A stretch of 9,536 nt of DNA from Bacteroidota bacterium (GTDB lineage Bacteria; Bacteroidota; Bacteroidia; Bacteroidales; P3). The position numbers and the translations under genes were made by a program. Location of the stretch: NCBI GenBank assembly GCA_030540495.1, contig JAUNWC010000038.1, positions 1 through 9,536 on the forward strand, given 5' to 3'. The notes below the pieces were generated by a model. That model was not told the DNA's origin, did no database searches, and worked only from the letters and a program-made list of their open reading frames with translations. Positions 1 through 5,764 of this stretch are shown piece by piece (position 1 is the stretch's first letter; each line of letters opens with the position of its first letter).

Positions 1-10
1 ATGAATTTTA

Positions 11-182
11 ATAGGTTACTATGGGTTGGAGGCAAAGTGCCCTTTTTATAGGTTGGGATAGGTTAGCATAAGTTACAGCCATAGGCTGTTTTATAAGACG
101 CAAAGCGTATAACAAAACTAATGGCTTTGTCCTTCTATGCTAACTTATAAGGAGGCTGAGCCTCCAACTTGTTTTAACCTAT
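11..182. repeat. Structured intergenic repeat, copy A
   Basis: Non-coding, palindrome-rich element that recurs in diverged form at 5147-5303. The best shared blocks are 48-74 with 5165-5191 and 97-134 with 5198-5235. Heptamers ATAGGTT or close variants start at 11, 21, 48, 58 and 68; inverted versions (AACCTAT, AACTTGT, AACTTAT) start at 176, 166 and 142. Nested inverted arms are seen: 11-18 with 175-182, 25-33 (GTTGGAGGC) with 160-168 (GCCTCCAAC), and 62-70 (GTTAGCATA) with 136-144 (TATGCTAAC). Small hairpins sit inside: 75-80/84-89, 98-101/105-108 and 151-156/160-165. I see no ORF of note in it. Whether it acts as DNA (MITE-like, protein-binding) or as RNA cannot be told from the sequence. 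The left boundary is uncertain because the window begins here. Confidence 0.75.
151..165. other. GC-rich 6-bp hairpin GGAGGC-TGA-GCCTCC
   Basis: Perfect 6-bp stem with a 3-nt loop inside repeat copy A, followed by AACTTGTTTT. It could act as a weak terminator for a gene left of the window, but the T run is interrupted. Its right arm can instead pair with 25-33, so two mutually exclusive folds are possible. Confidence 0.5.
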
Positions 183-239
183 AATAATATACGAAAAAAC
201 CACAAAAAAACAAAAAAATATATATTTTATTCAAAAATA
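183..239. other. A-tract-rich segment upstream of the rimP promoter
   Basis: Between the repeat and the promoter the sequence is almost purely A/T, with A runs at 194-199, 204-210, 212-218 and 233-237. The first two start 10 bp apart. Runs like these can bend DNA or serve as an UP-like element. That role is inference; the composition is seen directly. Confidence 0.4.
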
Positions 240-271
240 TTTGGTTGAAACAAAAAAATAAAGTAATTTTG
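240..271 (+). promoter_or_regulatory. Bacteroidota-type promoter for rimP-nusA-infB
   Basis: A -33 element TTTG (240-243) is followed after 20 nt by a -7 element TAATTTTG (264-271), matching the Bacteroidota consensus TTTG...TAnnTTTG. Transcription would start around 274-277, giving a leader of about 60 nt before rimP. It is the only good match in the upstream region. Confidence 0.75.
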
Positions 272-284
272 CAAACAGAATGGT

Positions 285-317
285 AAGAGGAGCGAAAGAG
301 AACGTTTCCTCTTTTTT
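285..317 (+). promoter_or_regulatory. Leader hairpin with T run, possible attenuator
   Basis: Arms 285-294 and 303-313 form a stem of ten pairs with one bulged T and one G-T pair, and an 8-nt loop (295-302). A run of six T (312-317) overlaps and follows the 3' arm. This has the shape of an intrinsic terminator inside the rimP leader, about 20 nt before the start codon. Control by attenuation is inference. In E. coli the rimP-nusA-infB operon is known to be affected by NusA itself. Confidence 0.45.
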
Positions 318-336
318 GTATATATAAAAGAAAAAT

Positions 337-780
337 ATGTTAGATAAGAACTTGATAATAAGCACAGCCGAAGAGTTTTTGAAGGATAGGGTGGATTTGT
401 TTATCGTAAAAGCAAAGGTAAATAAAAACAATATCGTGGAAATTATACTTGACGGAGACAATGGAGTAAAAATAGAGGATTGCACCAATCTTTCTCGTTT
501 TATCAACAAAAGTTTTGATAGGGATAAGGAAGATTTTGAACTTACTGTTATGTCTTCGGGCTTGGGCGATTATTTTTCTTTGCCTCGTCAATATAAAAGA
601 AATGTGGGAGAGAATATTGAATTAATTGACAAAGAGGGAGAAAAATTCTCTGGCACGCTTGCTAAGGTGGATGATAAAGGGATTGTTCTTACCACCAAGA
701 AAGAGCGGGAAGGCAAAGAGTTTCTTTTTGAAAACATAGAAAAAGCAAGAGTAATAATAAATTTCAATAAACAAAAATAA
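337..780 (+). CDS. rimP: Ribosome maturation factor RimP
   Basis: The 147-residue product matches RimP, a cytoplasmic protein that helps assemble the 30S subunit and precedes nusA in most bacteria. Visible hallmarks are the N-terminal alpha/beta domain with DGDNGVKIEDC...LSR (residues 39-54), corresponding to the family pattern D..(G)V.I.DC...SR, and the FELTVMSSGLGDYF segment (67-80) before the C-terminal SH3-like domain (about 82-147). The usual 'SPGL' at the domain junction reads SSGL here. The ATG at 337 is the first start after the promoter and gives the normal family length. There is no clear Shine-Dalgarno sequence, only an A-rich stretch, as is common in this phylum. It is the first gene of the rimP-nusA-infB operon, 15 nt before nusA. 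The family assignment rests on motif and context together, since RimP is poorly conserved. Confidence 0.95.
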   Translation: MLDKNLIISTAEEFLKDRVDLFIVKAKVNKNNIVEIILDGDNGVKIEDCTNLSRFINKSFDRDKEDFELTVMSSGLGDYFSLPRQYKRNVGENIELIDKEGEKFSGTLAKVDDKGIVLTTKKEREGKEFLFENIEKARVIINFNKQK

Positions 781-795
781 TTTTTTTAGTTTCTT

Positions 796-2061
796 ATGGA
801 AAAATCAAGTTTGGTGGATTCGTTTGCTGAATTCAAAGATATTAAAGGCATAGATACAGAAACTTTAATGCGTATTTTGGAAGACGTACTTAGAGGATTG
901 TTAAAAAAGAATTATGGTACGGATAAAAATATAGATATTATTGTAAATGTGGATAAGGGCGATTTGGAGATATGGCGTAATCGTACAATAGTAGAAGACG
1001 ACAAAGTAGAGGATATAAACACTCAAGTACCATACTCAGAAGCCATAAAGATAGAGCCTGACTTTGAGGTAGGAGAAGAATTATCAGAGGAAATACATTT
1101 TAATGATTTTGGAAGAAGAGACATACTTGCCATAAGACAAAATTTAATAGGAAAGATACAAGAATATGACCGAGCAAGAATATACAATAAGTATAAGGAA
1201 AAAGTAGGTAGTATAATAGTATGTGAGGTGTATCAGGTATGGAAAAAAGAGATAATGCTTTTGGACGAAGATGGTATAGAACTTTCTTTGCCTAAATCGG
1301 AGCAAATACCTGGAGATTTCTTTAGAAAAGGAGATGCTGTAAAAAGTATTGTGCTTAAGGTAGAGATGAGAAACGGAATACCTAATATAATAGCCTCAAG
1401 GGTTTCTCCTATTTTCCTTGAACGTTTGTTTGAGAACGAAGTGCCTGAAATATTTGATGGACTTATAACCATACGTAACGCTGTGCGTCAGCCAGGAGAG
1501 AGAGCAAAAATAGCGGTGGAAAGTTATGACGACAGAATAGACCCAGTAGGTGCTTGTGTGGGAATGAAAGGCTCCAGAATACACGGCATAGTAAGGGAGT
1601 TGAAAAACGAAAACATAGACGTTATAAACTATACCTCCAACGCTGAACTATATATTGCAAGGGCACTTTCTCCTGCTCAAGTTTTGTCGGTAACGGTGCA
1701 TGAGGATACCAAAAAGGCAGACGTATTTATGAAACCAGACCAAGTTTCTTTGGCAATAGGAAAGGGAGGTTATAATATTCGTTTGGCAAGCAAACTTACG
1801 GGCTATGAATTGGATGTTTATAGGGATAGTGATATGGAATATGAGGATGATGTGGATTTGCAAGAATTTTCTGATGAAATAGAGATATGGATAATAGAGG
1901 CATTGAAGTCCATAGGTTGCGATACTGCAAAAGACGTGCTTGCCCTATCAAAAGAAGATGTTGCAGAGAGAGCCGATTTGGAGGCTGAAACAGTGGATAA
2001 TGTATTTAGAATTTTGAGTGCAGAGTTTGAAGAAGAACCTTCTACAAACAAAGAAGAATAA
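796..2061 (+). CDS. nusA: Transcription termination/antitermination factor NusA
   Basis: NusA binds RNA polymerase and nascent RNA and modulates pausing, termination and antitermination. Domain order in the 421 residues: N-terminal RNA-polymerase-binding domain (about 1-130), S1 domain (about 136-198, starting KVGSIIVCEV), KH1 with GMKG at 256-259, and KH2 with GKGG at 322-325 followed by the typical NIRLASKLTGYELDV. An acidic helical tail (about 355-421) contains one repeat-like segment (EIWIIEALKSIGCDTAKDVL) and ends in a Glu-rich stretch. It is shorter than the E. coli protein (about 495 residues), which carries two C-terminal acidic repeats; a single shorter tail is usual outside Proteobacteria. 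The ATG at 796 lies 15 nt after the rimP stop and lacks a Shine-Dalgarno sequence, so expression probably depends on the operon transcript. Confidence 0.98.
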   Translation: MEKSSLVDSFAEFKDIKGIDTETLMRILEDVLRGLLKKNYGTDKNIDIIVNVDKGDLEIWRNRTIVEDDKVEDINTQVPYSEAIKIEPDFEVGEELSEEIHFNDFGRRDILAIRQNLIGKIQEYDRARIYNKYKEKVGSIIVCEVYQVWKKEIMLLDEDGIELSLPKSEQIPGDFFRKGDAVKSIVLKVEMRNGIPNIIASRVSPIFLERLFENEVPEIFDGLITIRNAVRQPGERAKIAVESYDDRIDPVGACVGMKGSRIHGIVRELKNENIDVINYTSNAELYIARALSPAQVLSVTVHEDTKKADVFMKPDQVSLAIGKGGYNIRLASKLTGYELDVYRDSDMEYEDDVDLQEFSDEIEIWIIEALKSIGCDTAKDVLALSKEDVAERADLEAETVDNVFRILSAEFEEEPSTNKEE

Positions 2062-2131
2062 AGAAGGAGAAGTCTTGCCTCAAAAAAATATTTGCGAAAA
2101 GAAAAGAAATAAAAATTAATAAAAGGAAAAT

Positions 2132-5128
2132 ATGTCAGAAGAGAAAAAGTCTATACGATTAAAACAAGCCGCTACGGAATTTAATGTAGGCGTAGATACC
2201 ATAGTGGAATTTCTTGCAAAGAAAGGCAAGACCATAGAAAGCAAGCCTAATACAAAAATAGACTCAGAGGCATACGAATTACTTATCAATGCTTTTCAGG
2301 GTGAAAAGAAAAAGAAAGAGAAAGCAGATAATCTGCAAATAAGCATCAATAGAAAAACAGAAAAAGATATTGTTGCTAAGGAGGAAACTACAACTCCAAT
2401 AGAAACAGCGGGGGTTGATAGTATAGGGGATATTATTGTTAAAACTTCAACAATAGACTTTGCCTCAGAGCCTCCAAAAAAAGAAACTAAGAAAAAAGAG
2501 AGCAAAACTCACACAAAAGAACAACCTGTGAAGGAAGAAGAGATTGACACTAAACCTATTGTAAAAGAAGAGGTAAAAGAAGAAGTTAGGGATATTATTC
2601 CAAAGATAGACAAGAAAGAAAGTGAGGTTATTGTTTCGAAAGATGGCACAACGATAAATATCTTGGGCAAAATAGACCTGTCGGCTTTGAATACTAAGAC
2701 CAAAGTAGATAAGAAATCTTCTAAGGATAGACGTAAGGAAGAAAAAAATAAGAATAAGCAAGAGAACAAAGAGAATAAAGAAAAATCTGACAAGAAAAAC
2801 AAGCAAGAGGGCAAGAAGAAGCAAGATAAAAGAAAACAAGATAAGCCTACAACTGAGCCAAACAAAAACATAACAAACAACAAAACAGAACAAACCACTG
2901 CACCTGCTCCAAAACCTACGGAGGAGAAGAAGGAGGAAAAGAAAGAGAACTTTATAGCAACACAATATGTAAAGTTAACGGGTCCTGTATTGACGGGAGA
3001 GAAAGTGGATTTGAGTCAGTTCCAAACTCATAGCGAGAGCAAAAAAGATAAAAACAAAAAAGACAAGAACGCAGAGGACAAAAAGAAACGCAAACGTATA
3101 AAGACTAATGCGGCAAATCCTGTAAATAAGGACGAAAAACCTTCAGAGAACAATGTCCCTGCGGCCAAGAAAGACAGAAAGAAAAACAGAAAAGAGAAGA
3201 AGAAAACAAGAGAGGTAAATACTGAGGAGATAGAAAAGCAGATTAAAGAAACATTAGCAAGGCTTTCTCCTATGGGTAAGAGCAAGACCTCAAAGCACAG
3301 AAGAGAGAAGAGACAACTTGTATCTCAACATCATCAAGAGGAGATGCAACAAAGGGAAGAGGAAAAGAAAATATTAAAGGTTACGGAGTTTGTTACGGCT
3401 AACGAATTGGCATCAATGATGAATGTGCCTGTAACCAAAATTATAGCCTCTTGCATGCAGTTAGGTATGTTTGTCTCCATTAATCAAAGGTTGGATGCAG
3501 AGGCTTTGCAACTTATAGCCGATGAGTTTGGTTTTCAAGTAGAGTTTGTTGGTGCAGAAGTAATAGAAACTCTTAATAGCGAAGAGGAGCAAGACAGAGA
3601 GGAAGACCTTGAGCCAAGGGCACCTATTGTTACTGTTATGGGACACGTAGACCATGGTAAAACTTCTCTTTTGGACTATATAAGAAAAACCAACGTAATA
3701 GCCGGAGAGGCTGGAGGTATAACTCAACATATAGGTGCATATGAAGTAGTTTTGCCTCATAGTGGTAGAAAGATAACTTTCCTTGATACGCCTGGTCACG
3801 AAGCCTTTACGGCCATGAGGGCAAGAGGTGCAAAGATGACAGATATAGCCATAATAGTTGTTGCTTGCGATGACAAAATAATGCCTCAGACTATAGAGGC
3901 TATAAACCATGCACAAGCAGCCGGCGTGCCTATAATCTTTGCTCTAAACAAAATAGATAAACCCGGAGCCGACCCTGAAAGAATCAAAGGAGAATTGGCT
4001 AATATGAATCTTTTGGTAGAGGATTGGGGAGGCAAGATACAATCTCAGGAAATATCTGCAAAACAAGGTACTAATGTAGATTTGCTTTTGGAGAAAGTTC
4101 TTTTGGAGGCTGATATGTTAGACCTTAAAGGCAATCCTAACAAACGAGCAAAAGGTACTGTTATAGAGTCTTCCTTAGACAAGGGACGAGGATATATTGC
4201 AAAGATTTTGGTACAAGACGGCACCATAAAACAAACCGATTTCGTACTTGCAGGCTCTTGCTACGGTAGAGTAAAGGCTATGTATAACGAAAGAAATCAA
4301 CTTCAAACCTCTGCCGGTCCTTCTACTCCAGTGTTGTTGTTAGGACTTAACGGAGCACCGCAAGCAGGGGATTCTTTCAATGTTGTACCTAACGAAAAGG
4401 AGGCAAAAGATTTGGCTTCAAAACGTTTGCAACTACAAAGAGAACAAGGCTTACGTACTCAAAAACATATTACCTTAGACGAAATAGGAAGAAGAATAGC
4501 GATAGGAGATTTCAAGGAATTGAACATTATTCTAAAAGCAGACGTGGATGGTTCTGTGGAGGCTTTGGCAGATTCTTTATTAAAACTTTCTACTCCGGAG
4601 GTTCAAGTAAATGTTGTGCATAAGGCTGTTGGACAGATAACAGAATCTGATGTTTTATTGGCAACGGCTTCTAATGCTATTATAATAGGTTTCCAAGTAC
4701 GACCTTCACAAGGAGCAAGAAAACTTGCCGAGCAAGAGCAAATAGATATAAGACTTTATTCTATTATTTACGATGCTATCAACGAATTAAAAGACGCAAT
4801 AGAGGGTATGCTTTCTCCAGAAATCAAAGAGAAAGTTGTTTGCAACCTTGAGGTAAGAGAAACATTCAAAATTTCTAAGGTGGGAACCATTGCAGGATGT
4901 TTCTGTACTGAGGGTAAAATCAACAAAAATACTAAGGTGCGTTTGATTAGAGATGGTATAGTGGTATATAGTGGAGTGTTGGCTTCTTTGAAACGTTTCA
5001 AAGACGAAGTAAAAGAGGTTGTAGTTGGACAAGATTGCGGTTTGAATATAGAGAACTTCAACGATGTAAAAGTAGGCGATATTATTGAGGGATACGAAGA
5101 AATAACTATAAAACGTACTCTAAAATAA
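2132..5128 (+). CDS. infB: Translation initiation factor IF-2
   Basis: This GTPase delivers initiator fMet-tRNA to the 30S subunit and promotes subunit joining. The 998 residues show an N-terminal IF2N domain (about 7-55), a very long low-complexity Lys/Glu/Asn linker (about 56-415), a second IF2N-like domain (about 421-472), the G domain, then the beta-barrel and C-terminal fMet-tRNA-binding domains (about 665-998). GTPase motifs are intact: G1 GHVDHGKT at 504-511, G2 in GGITQHIG, G3 DTPGHE from 552, G4 NKID at 606-609 and G5 SAK at 642-644. The linker carries two related short motifs, LGKIDLSALN near 178-187 and TGEKVDLSQF at 288-297. The start at 2132 is preceded by AGGA about 7 nt upstream, one of the better ribosome sites in the window. 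A 70-nt gap separates it from nusA, with no convincing promoter or terminator. It is the last gene before repeat copy B. Confidence 0.99.
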   Translation: MSEEKKSIRLKQAATEFNVGVDTIVEFLAKKGKTIESKPNTKIDSEAYELLINAFQGEKKKKEKADNLQISINRKTEKDIVAKEETTTPIETAGVDSIGDIIVKTSTIDFASEPPKKETKKKESKTHTKEQPVKEEEIDTKPIVKEEVKEEVRDIIPKIDKKESEVIVSKDGTTINILGKIDLSALNTKTKVDKKSSKDRRKEEKNKNKQENKENKEKSDKKNKQEGKKKQDKRKQDKPTTEPNKNITNNKTEQTTAPAPKPTEEKKEEKKENFIATQYVKLTGPVLTGEKVDLSQFQTHSESKKDKNKKDKNAEDKKKRKRIKTNAANPVNKDEKPSENNVPAAKKDRKKNRKEKKKTREVNTEEIEKQIKETLARLSPMGKSKTSKHRREKRQLVSQHHQEEMQQREEEKKILKVTEFVTANELASMMNVPVTKIIASCMQLGMFVSINQRLDAEALQLIADEFGFQVEFVGAEVIETLNSEEEQDREEDLEPRAPIVTVMGHVDHGKTSLLDYIRKTNVIAGEAGGITQHIGAYEVVLPHSGRKITFLDTPGHEAFTAMRARGAKMTDIAIIVVACDDKIMPQTIEAINHAQAAGVPIIFALNKIDKPGADPERIKGELANMNLLVEDWGGKIQSQEISAKQGTNVDLLLEKVLLEADMLDLKGNPNKRAKGTVIESSLDKGRGYIAKILVQDGTIKQTDFVLAGSCYGRVKAMYNERNQLQTSAGPSTPVLLLGLNGAPQAGDSFNVVPNEKEAKDLASKRLQLQREQGLRTQKHITLDEIGRRIAIGDFKELNIILKADVDGSVEALADSLLKLSTPEVQVNVVHKAVGQITESDVLLATASNAIIIGFQVRPSQGARKLAEQEQIDIRLYSIIYDAINELKDAIEGMLSPEIKEKVVCNLEVRETFKISKVGTIAGCFCTEGKINKNTKVRLIRDGIVVYSGVLASLKRFKDEVKEVVVGQDCGLNIENFNDVKVGDIIEGYEEITIKRTLK

Positions 5129-5146
5129 CAGATATAACCTGATTTA

Positions 5147-5303
5147 CAATTGAGATAGGTTTTAATAGGTTGGGATAGGTTCGCATAAGTTAATATAGAC
5201 GCATAAGCGTATGACAAAAAGTAATGGCTCTGTCCTTATAGAACGGTCACAGGCTGTAATCTATTACAACCTATCTCAACTTGTTTTACCTATATAGACC
5301 TAT
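5147..5303. repeat. Structured intergenic repeat, copy B
   Basis: Diverged second copy of the element at 11-182, in the same orientation, between infB and rbfA. Four units ATAGGTT, ATAGGTT, ATAGGTT, ATAAGTT start at 5155, 5165, 5175 and 5185, an exact 10-bp pitch. On the right, AATCTAT, AACCTAT, AACTTGT, TACCTAT and GACCTAT start at 5258, 5268, 5278, 5287 and 5297. The core 5147-5168 and 5261-5283 form a near-perfect inverted repeat (one mismatch and one gap over about 22 bp). Inside are GTTC 5179-5182 with GAAC 5241-5244, hairpin ACGC-ATAA-GCGT (5199-5210), and GACA 5213-5216 with TGTC 5231-5234. It lacks the 75-89 hairpin of copy A, but a related ACAGGCTGT occurs at 5249-5257. It might help terminate the infB transcript; no ordinary hairpin-plus-T-run terminator is visible after infB. 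Confidence 0.8.
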
Positions 5304-5322
5304 AACATTTTCTTATAACAAG

Positions 5323-5352
5323 TTGGTTTTAATTGTTTTTTTTGTACTTTTG
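5323..5352 (+). promoter_or_regulatory. Bacteroidota-type promoter for rbfA-permease-cysS
   Basis: TTG at 5323-5325, a 19-nt spacer containing a T8 run, then TACTTTTG at 5345-5352, an exact match to TAnnTTTG. The expected transcription start is about 5355-5358, at or next to the ATG at 5357, so the message may have almost no leader. Confidence 0.75.
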
Positions 5353-5356
5353 CATT

Positions 5357-5740
5357 ATGGAAAACAGAAGAATGGAAAAAATAAACAGACTTATACAAAA
5401 AGATTTGTCTGAAATATTTAGGGAAACAGCAAAAGGAGAATTTCTTTCCTCTATTATAACGGTTACAAAGGTAAATGTAACCTCCGACCTTTCTTTGGCA
5501 AGAATTTATGTAAGTATTTTTGTTCCTGCTAATTGTCCGATAGAAATTACAAAAGGACAAGAAAATCCACAAGCAAAAGAAATTGCTATGTTGCAGATAA
5601 TAAAGCAAAAAAAAGATTACTTGCGTATGATTTTGGCTCAAAGGGAAAGGCATCAATTAAGAATTATACCCGATTTGGTGTTTTTCTTGGATGATACTTT
5701 GGAATACGCAAAAAGAATAGACGAACTTCTCAAAAAATAA
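5357..5740 (+). CDS. rbfA: 30S ribosome-binding factor RbfA
   Basis: RbfA is a small KH-fold protein that binds the immature 30S subunit and assists late 16S rRNA processing. From the ATG at 5357 the product has 127 residues, a normal family length. Recognisable segments are the N-terminal helix RRMEKINRLIQKDLSEIF, the strand DLSLARIYVSIF, and the C-terminal stretch QLRIIPDLVFFLDDTLEYAKRIDELL, matching the family pattern LR..P.L.F..D.S......I..LL. Three starts are possible. A TTG at 5333 lies upstream of the -7 element and cannot be used from this promoter. The ATG at 5357 fits the N-terminus expected in relatives (MEnnR..KI.RL.QK.L). The ATG at 5372 would leave a leader of about 15 nt. I chose 5357. 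It follows infB, as in many bacteria, but is separated from it by repeat copy B and has its own promoter, so it heads a new operon. Confidence 0.95.
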   Translation: MENRRMEKINRLIQKDLSEIFRETAKGEFLSSIITVTKVNVTSDLSLARIYVSIFVPANCPIEITKGQENPQAKEIAMLQIIKQKKDYLRMILAQRERHQLRIIPDLVFFLDDTLEYAKRIDELLKK

Positions 5741-5764
5741 AACTCTCCTTTGTTTTGAGTGGGT

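Noticed and set aside
1..51. Short frame starting with ATG at base 1
   Set aside because: Only 16 codons, running into the repeat element; nothing supports translation.
97..134. Possible tRNA in the cloverleaf-like centre of the repeat
   Set aside because: Stem lengths and loop sequences do not fit: no TTC-type T-loop, no 7-bp acceptor stem and no CCA-ready end.
11..182. CRISPR-like array suggested by repeated ATAGGTT
   Set aside because: Units are 7 bp with 3-bp gaps, occur in both orientations and have no spacers of CRISPR length; no cas genes are present.
2087..2094. AATATTTG as a promoter -7 element in front of infB
   Set aside because: One mismatch to TAnnTTTG, and no TTG about 20 nt upstream, unlike the three good promoters.
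2064..2119. AAGGAGA followed by a 14-codon frame starting with TTG between nusA and infB
   Set aside because: Very short, rare start codon, A-rich composition and no recognisable product. The spacer is adequately explained as an untranslated gap.
2465..2965. Long open frame on the minus strand, 166 codons, Leu/Phe-rich
   Set aside because: It is the complement of the Lys/Glu-rich linker of infB (AAA/AAG/GAA codons read as TTT/CTT/TTC). It has no independent support. Other minus-strand frames in the window are shadows of the same kind.
5333..5356. Upstream TTG start extending rbfA by eight residues
   Set aside because: It lies upstream of the -7 element, so it would not be in the transcript from this promoter, and the added residues do not resemble RbfA.
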